The notes beneath the pieces were generated by a model. It did not search any database. It was not told the DNA's origin and worked only from the letters and a program-made list of their open reading frames with translations. From Pseudarthrobacter enclensis (GTDB lineage: Bacteria; Actinomycetota; Actinomycetes; Actinomycetales; Micrococcaceae), in assembly GCF_030811655.1 (NCBI RefSeq), contig NZ_JAUSRE010000014.1, positions 53,106 through 117,105 of the forward strand: a stretch of 64,000 nucleotides of DNA, given 5' to 3'. The first letter of the stretch is position 1; the number at the start of each line of letters is the position of its first letter. Shown here piece after piece: positions 16,063 to 24,751 of this stretch. The translations under genes were made by a program, and so were the position numbers.

Positions 16063-17258
16063 CAGAGCGCTCCTTCCTGCCGGGCCACAGCTGCCGGTGT
16101 CCCTGCTGCCGCAGCCGCACGTGCTGCCAGCAGCTCCGCGGTGGGCTGGTGCCGTACCTCCCCGGCGTGGGTGAGGCAGGCGCCCGCCACCACTTCGTCA
16201 TCGAAGTCGAGGACAAGCGCACCGTCCCGGACCATGAGTGCCAACAGGTTGGCCACGTTTTTGGCGTAGAGGCGGGAGGCGTCCGAGGCCATGGCGGAGG
16301 CGGCGTCCTTCAGCCCCACCAGCGTGATGTGCCCGGTGCCGTCGCCCGTGGGGATGGGGATGTCCCGGCCGGGCACGGAGCCCTCCACGTTCCCGCCGGA
16401 CTCTGCCGCCAGGTCGACGACGACCGAGCCCGGGCGCATGCCCTGCACCATCTCGCGGGTCACCAGGAGGGGCGCCGGGCGCCCGGGGACGGCCGCCGTC
16501 GTAATCAATACGTCCGACTGCGCCACGTGCGGTGCCAGCAGCTGCCGTTGCCGGGTGCCGGCGTCGGAGCTTAGCTGGCGGGCATAGCCGCCGGCTGCCT
16601 CCGCGGTCTCGAGGTCCAGCCTGATGAAGGTGCCGCCCATGGACGCCACCTCATCGGCGGACGCCGGGCGGATGTCGTTGGCGAAGACGCGGGCACCCAG
16701 GCGCTTGGCCGTGCCAATGGCCTGCAGCCCGGCCACACCGGCCCCGAGCACCAGCACGCGGGCCGGCGGGATGGTGCCCGCGGCAGTCATGTACAGGGGG
16801 AAGAAGCGGGGCAGCCGGATGGCGGCCTCCAGTACGCAGCGGTACCCGGCCACCAGCGCCTGGGACGTCAGGGCGTCCATGGACTGGGCGCGGGAAATGC
16901 GGGGCACCAGTTCCAGGGCAAAGGAGGTCACCCCGTTGTCCGCGAGCGCCTGGACTGCCGGGAGTTCGGACGACGGCGACGCGAGCCCCACGGTCACGGC
17001 TCCCTTTTTGAGGCACGCGGCAACGCGCGGGTCCAGGGGACGGACGTGGGCCAGGATGTCGACGGCGGAGATGTCCAGTTCCGGAACAATGGCCGCACCG
17101 GCGTTGTGGTATTCGGCGTCTGCGTGTCCGGCCCCGTTCCCCGCACCGGCTTCCACGGCGACGTCAAGTCCCATCCCGGTCAACTGCCTGACGGTATCCG
17201 GCGTGGCAGCCACACGCCGCTCACCCTCCCGGCGTTCCCGCGGAATCCCCAGTTTCAC
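16062..17258 (-). CDS. pntAA: NAD(P) transhydrogenase subunit alpha, NAD-binding part
   Basis: 398 aa from GTG 17258, preceded by GAGGAG at seven bases; this gives the expected N-terminus K-L-G-I-P-R-E-R-R-E-G-E-R-R-V-A-A. It is the soluble NAD(H)-binding domain I, with V-L-G-A-G-V-A-G-L-Q-A-I-G-T-A-K-R-L-G-A near residue 170 and homology to alanine dehydrogenase. A TTG at 17285 would add nine basic residues but lacks a ribosome-binding site. It is the first gene of the pntAA-pntAB-pntB operon, which supplies NADPH. Confidence 0.93.
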   Translation of the reverse strand: MKLGIPRERREGERRVAATPDTVRQLTGMGLDVAVEAGAGNGAGHADAEYHNAGAAIVPELDISAVDILAHVRPLDPRVAACLKKGAVTVGLASPSSELPAVQALADNGVTSFALELVPRISRAQSMDALTSQALVAGYRCVLEAAIRLPRFFPLYMTAAGTIPPARVLVLGAGVAGLQAIGTAKRLGARVFANDIRPASADEVASMGGTFIRLDLETAEAAGGYARQLSSDAGTRQRQLLAPHVAQSDVLITTAAVPGRPAPLLVTREMVQGMRPGSVVVDLAAESGGNVEGSVPGRDIPIPTGDGTGHITLVGLKDAASAMASDASRLYAKNVANLLALMVRDGALVLDFDDEVVAGACLTHAGEVRHQPTAELLAARAAAAAGTPAAVARQEGAL

Positions 17259-17401
17259 CCGCCGACTCCTCTTCCTGACGAGCAATGCAGCGGCTCTGCT
17301 GCACGCAGTTGGCTAGAGTCTAGGGCCACTGCCGCCGCTGCGGGAGTAGTGGCGCCGGCTTCGGTGGCAAAGCGTTACCTCAGCCGCACCGGGAACCTCG
17401 G

Positions 17402-18286
17402 TCAGTGCGCGGCCCGGCCCGCTTTGGGGGTGGCAGGGGCGGCCTTGGGTACCGGTCCGCCGTAGTCGAGCGCGATGCGCCGTGCGGCTTCCATCAGCTG
17501 GGGCAGGACTGACGCTTCGATGTCCTGGGCCGCAGCCCTGTGGGTCTGCAGCGAAACGTTGGCCGCGGCCACAACCTCATGTCCGCGCAGGACCGGGACG
17601 GCCACGCCCCGCAGGCCTTCCTCCAGTTCCTGCGACACCATGGCCCAGCCCCTGGTCCTTGCCGCCTCCACCTCGGCACGCAGGTCCTCGACGCTGCCGA
17701 TGGAGCGGTCGGTGTAGCGTTGCAGCCGGACCGAGTGGAGGTAGTCCTCCAGCTGCGGCGCGGGGAGCCCCGCAAGGAGGACCCTGCCCATGGAGGTGGC
17801 CCAGGCCGGGAAGCGGGTACCCACCGTGATGGACACGCTCAGCAGGCGCGGTGAGGGTATACAGGCGACGTAGACCACGTCACCGCCATCCAGGATGCAC
17901 AGCGACGTTGTCTCATTGAGCTCCGCCGCCAGGTCCCTCAGATGCGGCTCGGCCACCCGGGGCAGCGTCAGTGCGGCCAGGTATGACCGGCCCACATCCA
18001 GGGACCGCGCCGTCAGCTCGAAAGCCGGCCCGTCAGCACGGAGGTAGCCAAGGTCGGCGAGGGTGAGCAGGAAGCGCCGGGCAGATGCCCGGGTCATGTC
18101 CGTCCGGGCGGCCACCTGCGACACGGTAAGGCGGGGCTGGTCCGGGGTGAAGGCCAGCAGGACATCAAAGGCCTTCTCAACCGACTTAACGAAGTAGCCT
18201 GCCTGCTCCTCCACGTTGCTGTTCCCCTCCGAACCAACCGGGCATGCCGGCACGGGACTGCCGGTCTTTCGCACCTGTTCGATCAT
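17402..18286 (-). CDS. IclR family regulator, PcaR/PobR-like
   Basis: 294 aa. The DNA-binding domain has L-T-V-S-Q-V-A-A-R-T-D-M-T-R-A-S-A-R-R-F-L (about 53-73), near-identical to the recognition helix of the pcaR product at 24752. The effector domain contains G-T-R-F-P-A-W-A-T-S-M-G-R-V-L-L, also shared with it. It lies 36 bp downstream of a shikimate-dehydrogenase-like gene in the same direction, so they are probably co-transcribed. It likely responds to an aromatic or hydroaromatic acid and may use the operator at 19243-19263. Confidence 0.88.
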   Translation of the reverse strand: MIEQVRKTGSPVPACPVGSEGNSNVEEQAGYFVKSVEKAFDVLLAFTPDQPRLTVSQVAARTDMTRASARRFLLTLADLGYLRADGPAFELTARSLDVGRSYLAALTLPRVAEPHLRDLAAELNETTSLCILDGGDVVYVACIPSPRLLSVSITVGTRFPAWATSMGRVLLAGLPAPQLEDYLHSVRLQRYTDRSIGSVEDLRAEVEAARTRGWAMVSQELEEGLRGVAVPVLRGHEVVAAANVSLQTHRAAAQDIEASVLPQLMEAARRIALDYGGPVPKAAPATPKAGRAAH

Positions 18287-18322
18287 ATCGGGCGGGGAAG
18301 ACCCCGCCCGGCGACGGCCAGC

Positions 18323-19159
18323 CTAGTGGGTATCCCGAAGCCGGACGAGCGTGTCCTGCAGCAGACTGCCCGCTCCGCTGTCCAGGCCCAGAAGTGGCAC
18401 CATGGCCACCGCCTGCTCCCGAAGGTGGTCCCACCCGTCGATGCACCGCACGCCCATTGCCTGTGCGCAGGCAACGGTGGCGGTGGTATGCCGGGCGTAC
18501 ACGAAGTCGTACAGGACGGCATCCGGGGCCAGTGCGGCACCGCCCCAGGCCGGCACGTCAGACCTGCTTTTTCCAATGGGCGTCGCGTTGACGATCAGGG
18601 AAGCACCAGCGGCGGCCTCCTGGGCTTGCTCCCACGTGACGCCGCGCGCGTCGAGGCCCAGCTCGCGCGCAAGCTCCAGCAACTCCGCGGAAGCATGGGG
18701 ATCGCGGTCGGTGATGGACACAGCCCCCACGTGTTTCCGGATGGCAATGAGGGCCGCACGGGCGGCTCCCCCTGCTCCGAGCAGGAGGGCATGGCGCTGG
18801 TAGGTGTTGCCGAGCAGCACTTCGGCAGCGGTGATGTCGGTGTTGTGGCCTTCCAGGCCGCCGCCCGCCCGCAGAAGCAGGTTGCAGGCCCCGCTCAGCC
18901 GCACGGACTCGTCAGCATTATCGGCTGTTTCAGCTGCCCAGTGCTTGTGCGGCATGGTCACGTTGGCGGCGAGCATATCCCGTTCCAGGAGCCTCCTGCG
19001 GACCTGCGCAAGATCGCCGTGGGGTGGGACATCCCATGCCTCGTACGTCCAGCCGTTGCCCAGCCGGGCCAGAACCGGATTCCAAAGCCCGGGCGACATG
19101 GCCTGGGAAGCCGCCGACCCGATCAGGACCAGCCGGAAAGCCTGGGTGCGAGGTTCCAT
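18323..19159 (-). CDS. Shikimate dehydrogenase family protein
   Basis: 278 aa from ATG 19159, preceded by AAGGTGG; a GTG at 19171 is possible but its spacing is poor. Visible: the catalytic Lys in N-V-T-M-P-H-K, Asp in G-H-N-T-D-I, and the NADP-binding loop L-L-G-A-G-G-A-A-R-A. Family members interconvert 3-dehydroshikimate and shikimate or oxidise quinate. The substrate-binding start S-A-A-S-Q-A-M-S-P-G-L-W-N differs from the usual S-x-S-P-x-x-H-N. With the adjacent IclR and divergent MHS transporter this looks catabolic, not the housekeeping AroE. Confidence 0.85.
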   Translation of the reverse strand: MEPRTQAFRLVLIGSAASQAMSPGLWNPVLARLGNGWTYEAWDVPPHGDLAQVRRRLLERDMLAANVTMPHKHWAAETADNADESVRLSGACNLLLRAGGGLEGHNTDITAAEVLLGNTYQRHALLLGAGGAARAALIAIRKHVGAVSITDRDPHASAELLELARELGLDARGVTWEQAQEAAAGASLIVNATPIGKSRSDVPAWGGAALAPDAVLYDFVYARHTTATVACAQAMGVRCIDGWDHLREQAVAMVPLLGLDSGAGSLLQDTLVRLRDTH

Positions 19160-19242
19160 ACAAAGATCCACCTTCCGCCGACATCGACGTTGTGATTGCC
19201 GTCACCGGCTAGTATCCTCTTTCTAGGCGCATTTCGCACACT

Positions 19243-19263
19243 TGTTCGGAATGCGTACAAATT
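19243..19263. promoter_or_regulatory. Operator-like palindrome shared with the pca promoter
   Basis: TTGTTCGGAATGCGTACAA (19242-19260) is an imperfect palindrome (TTGTTCG against TTGTACG reversed) in the gap between the shikimate-dehydrogenase-like gene and the MHS transporter. Extended to ACAAATT (through 19263), it matches 16 of 21 bases with 35216-35236 upstream of the pca operon. An IclR of the PcaR type is the likely binder. Confidence 0.6.
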
Positions 19264-19303
19264 AGAAAAAGATCCCCACCTTCAGCGTGGAAGGGACCCC
19301 ACA

Positions 19304-20641
19304 ATGACCAACATCGCAGCAGGAGCCCAGGCCCAGTCGACGCCTGAGGCGCAGCGCCGTCTCAGGCGCGCAAAAAAGGCAGCGTTGGCAGCCTTCCTCG
19401 GCGGCGCACTGGAGTACTACGACTTCTTCATCTACGCCACGGCCGCCTCCCTCGTCTTCTCAAAGATCTTCTTCCCTGCGGGCGATCCCACCGTGGCGCT
19501 CATCGCGTCCTTCGCCACCTTCGGTGTCGCCTACGTCGCGAGGCCGTTCGGCGCAGTGGTGTTCGGGCACCTGGGTGACAAGATCGGCCGCAAGAACACC
19601 CTCGTGCTCACCCTCGTCCTGATGGGCAGCGCCACCTTCCTGATCGGCGCCCTGCCGGACTTCAGCCTGGCAGGTTACTGGGCCCCCGGACTGCTGGTGG
19701 TGCTGCGCCTGCTGCAGGGCCTGTCCGCCGGCGCTGAAACCGCCGGCGCTTCGGCCTTGTCCACGGAGGAAGCCCCCGAGGGCCGCCGTGGTTTCTTCGC
19801 CAGCTTCGCCATGAGCGGCATTTCGGCCGGCATCGTGCTGGCGTCCCTTGCCTTCCTGCCCGTGGCTGCCATGAGTGAAGCAGACCGGATCGCCTGGGGC
19901 TGGCGGATTCCGTTCTGGCTCTCCCTGGTGGTCCTCATCGTCGCCTATCTCGTACGCCGCTCCCTGGAGGAACCGGAGGTCTTCGAGGAAAAGCATGACC
20001 ACGGCGAACTGGTGAAGGTCCCCTTCGCCAAGATGTTCCAGACCCACCCCGCCCAGTTCTTCCAGGTGGCGCTGATGTCCTTCGAGACCGTCACCAACAC
20101 CTTCATGCAGTCCTTTGGCCTGGCCTATGCGGTTTCGGTGGGCGTCCCGGCCTCCACCATGCTGTGGGTCAGCATCGTGGGCAACGTCCTGGCCATCGTC
20201 AGCCAGCCCCTGCTGGCGCGGATGTCGGACACCTTTGGCCGCCGTCCCATCTTCATCGGGGGCGTGCTTGGTTCCGGGGCCATGATCTTCGTGTACTTCT
20301 GGGTCATTTCCACCGCGAACATCCCCATGATCTTCCTGACCAGCACCCTGATCACGGCCGGCACCTACGCCATGTCCAATGCCATCTACCCGGCCTGGTT
20401 CGCGGAGCTGTTCAACGTCAAGGTCCGCTATTCGGGCATGGCCATCGGCCTGCAGATCGGCATCCTCTGCGCCGGCTTCACGCCGCTGCTCGGCACTGCC
20501 CTGGTGGGTGCGGACAAGGCGAACTGGGGACCGGCTGCCTGGATCGTTGCCGGTTCATCCGTCCTTGCCGTCGCAGGTGCCTGGTGGGCGCGCGAGACCG
20601 CCAAGACCCCGTTGCGCGAGCTGGGCAACCACGTGCGGTAG
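19304..20641 (+). CDS. MFS transporter, metabolite:H+ symporter (MHS) family
   Basis: 445 aa from ATG 19304. MHS signatures are visible: A-L-E-Y-Y-D-F-F-I-Y in the first helix, F-G-H-L-G-D-K-I-G-R-K between helices 2 and 3, and R-L-L-Q-G-L-S-A-G-A-E. About 12 membrane helices. Relatives import shikimate, protocatechuate, alpha-ketoglutarate or similar acids. It is divergent from the shikimate-dehydrogenase-like gene and shares its operator, so shikimate or quinate is the likely cargo. A strong terminator follows 32 bp after the stop. Confidence 0.9.
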   Translation: MTNIAAGAQAQSTPEAQRRLRRAKKAALAAFLGGALEYYDFFIYATAASLVFSKIFFPAGDPTVALIASFATFGVAYVARPFGAVVFGHLGDKIGRKNTLVLTLVLMGSATFLIGALPDFSLAGYWAPGLLVVLRLLQGLSAGAETAGASALSTEEAPEGRRGFFASFAMSGISAGIVLASLAFLPVAAMSEADRIAWGWRIPFWLSLVVLIVAYLVRRSLEEPEVFEEKHDHGELVKVPFAKMFQTHPAQFFQVALMSFETVTNTFMQSFGLAYAVSVGVPASTMLWVSIVGNVLAIVSQPLLARMSDTFGRRPIFIGGVLGSGAMIFVYFWVISTANIPMIFLTSTLITAGTYAMSNAIYPAWFAELFNVKVRYSGMAIGLQIGILCAGFTPLLGTALVGADKANWGPAAWIVAGSSVLAVAGAWWARETAKTPLRELGNHVR

Positions 20642-20672
20642 GGGCCTTCCCGGCAACGCAGCGAACAAAAGG

Positions 20673-20705
20673 CGGACGACGGCGGGAGGCACCCGCCGTC
20701 GTCCG
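20673..20705 (+). terminator. Rho-independent terminator after the MHS transporter
   Basis: CGGACGACGGCGGG (20673-20686) and CCCGCCGTCGTCCG (20692-20705) form a perfect 14-bp stem with a 5-nt loop, followed by TTCCCTTTTT. It ends the transporter gene and could also serve the convergent small membrane protein gene, whose stop is 15 bases away. Confidence 0.85.
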
Positions 20706-20719
20706 TTCCCTTTTTCGCC

Positions 20720-21160
20720 TTATTGTCCGGCCGGCGCCGCCGGGGCGCTGGCCGGGGCTGTAGCCCCGTTGTTCTGGCTACGCCGTCCCTGGCCCGGTGT
20801 TTGGGTCCCGGCATTGTTGCCGTTGCCGGCACCCGCGCGGCCATTGGTTCCCTGGAAGTTCCCCGCATTGGTGCGGGCGCCCCGGGCACCCGTGTCCAGC
20901 TGTTTCTGCACCATGGAGCCGCCGAAGAACCCGGCCACCACCAACAGCACGCACACCAGGACCTTCGTGGAGCGGCCCGGCGTATAACGCTTCCTGGGAA
21001 TGAAGGGCTCGTCGTCGGGTTGGGCCTCTGCGGGTTCGTCGGGGAAGGGCGCGGGCTCCCCGCCCGAGGCCGTCAGGAAGACCGGAGCCGGCAGAGCCTC
21101 GGTGACATCGGCGGTGTCCGGATTGCTTGGACTGGAACTGTTCACTGGATTCCTATTCAT
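20720..21160 (-). CDS. Small single-pass membrane protein with Gly/Asn-rich tail
   Basis: 146 aa from ATG 21160, inside the stop region of the upstream ABC permease (ATGAATAG overlap), which argues for translational coupling. A cytoplasmic acidic/Pro-rich part (about 1-72) is followed by one membrane helix (V-L-V-C-V-L-L-V-V-A-G-F-F-G-G, about 78-92). The extracytoplasmic tail is rich in Gly, Asn, Ala and Gln (about 100-146). I recognise no domain. Its position as the last gene of a MacB-type efflux operon suggests a membrane accessory subunit. Confidence 0.7.
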   Translation of the reverse strand: MNRNPVNSSSPSNPDTADVTEALPAPVFLTASGGEPAPFPDEPAEAQPDDEPFIPRKRYTPGRSTKVLVCVLLVVAGFFGGSMVQKQLDTGARGARTNAGNFQGTNGRAGAGNGNNAGTQTPGQGRRSQNNGATAPASAPAAPAGQ

Positions 21161-22394
21161 AGCGGAGGGCATCAATGGGCCGCAGCTTCGCGGCCTTGTT
21201 GGCGGGGTAGACCCCAAATACCAGTCCAATGACGGCGGATACCGCCAGGGACAGCCAGACTGTCCATGCCTGCACCTCGGGTTGTACACCGAGAACCGGG
21301 AATGCGCTGCCGGCGAAGCCGACGGCGATCCCGGCCACTCCACCGATTACGGAAATCACCAGGGATTCGATCAGGAACTGCGTCACGATGCTGCCCCTGG
21401 ACGCACCGATGGCCTTCCGGATGCCGATCTCGCGGGTACGTTCGGTCACGGTGACCAGCATGATGTTCATGACACCGATCCCTCCCACCAGGAGGCTGAT
21501 GGCCGCCACGGCGCCGAGCAGGATGGTCAGTGTCTGGGTGGTGTTGGTGGCGGTGGTGAGGATCTGCGCCTGGTTGCGCACCTGGTAGTCGCGGTTGGTG
21601 GAGTCAACGTGGTGGCGGGCGTCCAGGATCATCTGGATCTCGTTTTGTGCCTGGTTCATGACGTCCGCGGAGGCAGCCTGCACGGTAATCGATGCCAGCG
21701 TGGGCGCGTACCCGGTGAATTTGTTCTGCGCGGCGGAGAACGGCACCACCACGATGTCATCCGGATCGTTCAGGCCCGTGGACCCCTTGACTGCGAGGAC
21801 GCCGGACACCGTGAAGTTCTGGCCGTTCAGCTGGATGGTCTGGCCCACCGCGGAACCGGTGGCGTTGCCGAAGAGGTCGCTGGCCACCGTGTTGCCGATG
21901 ACGGCCACGGGGTTCCCCGCCTGCTGGTCGGCGTCGGTAAAGGACGCCCCGGACGCCATGGCGCTGTTGGTGATATCGAAGTACGACGCCGTGGTCCCCA
22001 GGAAGCTCGCCACGGAATGGGTGGCGCTGGTGTACGTTGCGGTGACGCCCTGCGCCTGGGCGATCGGTGCCGTCCGGGCCACATCCGGCGCCAGCACAGC
22101 GTCCGTGAGCGCGTGCTCGTCGTCGAGGGTGAGGTTGGTGCTGCGGGTGCGGCTTGTCCCGGCCTGGCCGCCCGTGCTGCGTCCCCCCACGCTGGTGGAA
22201 CGGCTGACGGTCAGGACGTTCGTGCCCAGCTTGCCGATCTGGGCCTTGATGTTGTTGCTGGTCCCGGCCCCGACCGCGAGCAGGATGATGACAGCGGCAA
22301 TGCCGATCAGGATTCCCAGCGTGGTGAGTACCGAACGCATCTTGTTGGCGGCCACCCCGGACAGGGCGAACCGCGCGGATTCGAGAAGGTTCAC
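21153..22394 (-). CDS. MacB-type ABC transporter permease
   Basis: 413 aa with the MacB/FtsX layout: an N-terminal membrane helix (N-K-M-R-S-V-L-T-T-L-G-I-L-I-G-I-A-A-V), a large extracytoplasmic MacB_PCD domain (about 45-270), then three C-terminal helices including G-G-I-G-V-M-N-I-M-L-V-T-V-T-E-R-T-R-E-I-G and the end L-R-P-I-D-A-L-R-Y-E. It pairs with the ATPase and adaptor encoded directly upstream. The start lies inside the 3' end of the ATPase gene (ATGA-type overlap). The substrate is unknown. Confidence 0.92.
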   Translation of the reverse strand: MNLLESARFALSGVAANKMRSVLTTLGILIGIAAVIILLAVGAGTSNNIKAQIGKLGTNVLTVSRSTSVGGRSTGGQAGTSRTRSTNLTLDDEHALTDAVLAPDVARTAPIAQAQGVTATYTSATHSVASFLGTTASYFDITNSAMASGASFTDADQQAGNPVAVIGNTVASDLFGNATGSAVGQTIQLNGQNFTVSGVLAVKGSTGLNDPDDIVVVPFSAAQNKFTGYAPTLASITVQAASADVMNQAQNEIQMILDARHHVDSTNRDYQVRNQAQILTTATNTTQTLTILLGAVAAISLLVGGIGVMNIMLVTVTERTREIGIRKAIGASRGSIVTQFLIESLVISVIGGVAGIAVGFAGSAFPVLGVQPEVQAWTVWLSLAVSAVIGLVFGVYPANKAAKLRPIDALRYE

Positions 22395-23110
22395 GGCGCC
22401 ACCGCAAAGGTTCCCGCGGGCACCGGTTGCTGCCGGACATCGGATACGATCCTGCCGTCCTGCATCCGCACCACCCGGCCGGCACGCTCTGCGACGTCCA
22501 TTTCGTGGGTGATCATCACGATGGTCCGCCCACTGGCGTGCAGGGTCCCGAAGAGATCCAGGATCTCGGCCGAGGACCGCGAATCCAGCGCTCCGGTGGG
22601 CTCATCGGCCAGAAGGAGGACCGGGTTGGTCACCAGGGCCCTGGCGATGGCGACGCGCTGCTGCTGGCCGCCCGAAAGCTGCGACGGCTTGTGTCCCGCC
22701 CGGCTGGACAGTCCCACGGTATCCAGCATGGCAAGCGCGCGGCTGCGCCGCTCGTGCCGCCCCACTTTCGCGTAGGCGAGCGGCATGGCCACATTGTCCA
22801 CGGCCCTGGTCCTTGAGATCAGGTTGAAGTTCTGGAACACAAAGCCGATCTTGCGGTTGCGGATCTGTGCCTGCTGGTATTCATCCAGTTCCCGGGTGTT
22901 GATGCCGTCCAGGCGGTAGCTTCCCGTGCTCGGGGCATCGAGGCAGCCGATGATGTTCATCATGGTGGACTTGCCGGATCCCGAAGCCCCAATAATGGCC
23001 ACGAAGTCGCCCCGCTCGATCGAGATGTCCACCTTGTCCAGTGCGCGGACCTCAGCCTCGCCCCTGCCGTAGACCTTGCTGACGCCGGACAGTTCGATGA
23101 CAGTGGGCAT
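22391..23110 (-). CDS. MacB-type ABC transporter ATP-binding protein
   Basis: 239 aa. It has all nucleotide-binding elements: Walker A G-A-S-G-S-G-K-S-T (about 40-48), Q-loop V-F-Q-N-F-N-L, signature L-S-G-G-Q-Q-Q-R-V-A-I-A-R-A-L, Walker B V-L-L-L-A-D-E-P-T-G-A-L-D and the switch His in M-I-T-H-E. Sequence and context place it with the MacB/LolD group that powers export or mechanical transmission at the cell envelope. It overlaps the permease start by four bases and follows the adaptor gene by two. Confidence 0.95.
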   Translation of the reverse strand: MPTVIELSGVSKVYGRGEAEVRALDKVDISIERGDFVAIIGASGSGKSTMMNIIGCLDAPSTGSYRLDGINTRELDEYQQAQIRNRKIGFVFQNFNLISRTRAVDNVAMPLAYAKVGRHERRSRALAMLDTVGLSSRAGHKPSQLSGGQQQRVAIARALVTNPVLLLADEPTGALDSRSSAEILDLFGTLHASGRTIVMITHEMDVAERAGRVVRMQDGRIVSDVRQQPVPAGTFAVAP

Positions 23111-23112
23111 GT

Positions 23113-24642
23113 CTACTGGCCGCCGTTCCGGGCGCCGCCCCGGTTGCTGCCGCCGCCCAGCCCCCCGGCGCCGAAGCCGCCGCCGGTCGGGGTGCTGCCG
23201 GTGTCAAGGGTGCTGGAGATGGCGGGCAGTTCAACCTGGTCCCCTTCGGCGAGGCCGGTCAGGACCTGGGTACGCCCGTTGGCGCTGATCCCCGTGGTGA
23301 CCGTTACCGGTGTGGGGGTGCCGTTTTTCAGGACGTTGACGGTCTGCCGGTTACCCGTAGTGGTGATGGCCAGGCTGGGGACCACCAGGGCGTCGTCGGC
23401 CGTGGCCGTCGTGACCGAAATGTTGGCACTCTGGCCAAGCCTCAGCCCTGCCGGCGGATTGGCGATGGAGACCGTCACCGGGTAGGTGACCACGCCGTTG
23501 GTCGTGCTCGCGGTCTGGGCTATGGAGACCACCTTGCCGGTGACTGGTGCCGCGGCCGGGTCCTGTGCCAGTGCGGGAAAAGTGAATTGGGCCGTCTGGT
23601 CCGGTTTCATGCTGGTGACGTCGGATTCAGAGAAGCCAGCCACCACCTGCAGGTGGCCCGTGTCGCTGATGGTGACCAGGCCGCTGCCGGAGCTTGCCCC
23701 GCCGGACGACGAGCTCGCCGACGAGGCGGACGCGGCCGCCCCGGTGCCGCCACTGGCTGCCGTCCCGGAGGAACCTGCCGAGGAAGCCGGGGAGGACCCC
23801 GTCAGCGCGCCGGCCGTCGCACTGACCGAGGTGACGGTTCCGGCCACGGGTGAGGTCAGATTGCAGGCGGCGAGGTTTGCCTTGTCGGTGTCGACGGCGA
23901 GTTGGGCGCTGGTGACGTTGGTGCCCCCTGCCGAGGCCGCGCTGTTCTGGGCGTTGCCCAGGGCGGTGGTGGCGGAGGCGACCTGCTGCTTGTCCTTGAG
24001 CTGCGTGGACGCCTCCTGGTTCTGGGCCTGGGTCAGCGCGGCCTGGTCCTTGGCCAGCTGGTTTTGGGCTGCCGCCACCGGGTCCGTCCAGTTGGCAGGT
24101 TTCGGGCTGGGGACGGGCACGGACTGCGCGGCAGTCACGGCAGCGTTATCGGCATCGACAGCTTTCTGGGCCGCGGACACAGTTGCCGACTGCTGGGACG
24201 CGTCCAGGCCGGCGGACTGCTGGGCGTTGACCAGGGCCTGGTTTGCGGTGGCCACCTGCCCGGCGGCGGATACCTGCTGCTGGTTGGCCTGGGCCGTCAC
24301 TGAATCGAGTTGGGCCTGGGCGGCGTTGAGGGCGTTCTGGGCGTTGGTGGGATCGATGGACAGCAGCGGCTGGCCGGCGGTCACCTGCTGGCCCAGTGTT
24401 GCTGCCACCGAAAGGATCACGCCGCTGCAGTTTTGCGCGTTGACCACCGTGGTGGTTTGCGGGGCGACATTGCCCGAGGCTGTGGCCACCGAGGAGATGG
24501 CTGCCTTGCTCACCGTTACCGTTCTCGTGGCCGCCGCCGGGGTGGTGGATCCAGCCGCGGTAGCCGTGAGATAGGTGCCTGCGCCGAGGGCCACGATGAC
24601 GGCGCCCAGGCCCAGGTTGATAACGAGGGTTTTTGAGGTCAT
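23113..24642 (-). CDS. Efflux adaptor (HlyD/MacA-like) protein
   Basis: 509 aa with an N-terminal membrane anchor (L-G-A-V-I-V-A-L-G-A-G-T-Y-L, about 12-26), a split lipoyl/biotinyl-like hammerhead (A-S-G-N-V-A-P-Q; V-T-A-G-Q-P-L-L-S-I), a long Ala/Gln-rich coiled coil (about 110-235), and a barrel domain. A Ser/Gly/Ala spacer at about 275-320 is unusual. The C-terminal part includes V-P-S-L-A-I-T-T and G-L-A-E-G-D-Q-V. It is the first gene of the adaptor-ATPase-permease operon, 108 bp after pcaR. Confidence 0.88.
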   Translation of the reverse strand: MTSKTLVINLGLGAVIVALGAGTYLTATAAGSTTPAAATRTVTVSKAAISSVATASGNVAPQTTTVVNAQNCSGVILSVAATLGQQVTAGQPLLSIDPTNAQNALNAAQAQLDSVTAQANQQQVSAAGQVATANQALVNAQQSAGLDASQQSATVSAAQKAVDADNAAVTAAQSVPVPSPKPANWTDPVAAAQNQLAKDQAALTQAQNQEASTQLKDKQQVASATTALGNAQNSAASAGGTNVTSAQLAVDTDKANLAACNLTSPVAGTVTSVSATAGALTGSSPASSAGSSGTAASGGTGAAASASSASSSSGGASSGSGLVTISDTGHLQVVAGFSESDVTSMKPDQTAQFTFPALAQDPAAAPVTGKVVSIAQTASTTNGVVTYPVTVSIANPPAGLRLGQSANISVTTATADDALVVPSLAITTTGNRQTVNVLKNGTPTPVTVTTGISANGRTQVLTGLAEGDQVELPAISSTLDTGSTPTGGGFGAGGLGGGSNRGGARNGGQ

Positions 24643-24751
24643 GGCTGGACCCTAAAAGGGCCGCCTGAAGAAATGCCGTGAAATTAGTGGGAGCAGGGCG
24701 ATTGAGACTTAATGTTTCGTTCCAACCAGGTTCACCCGCCTGCAAATGGAG

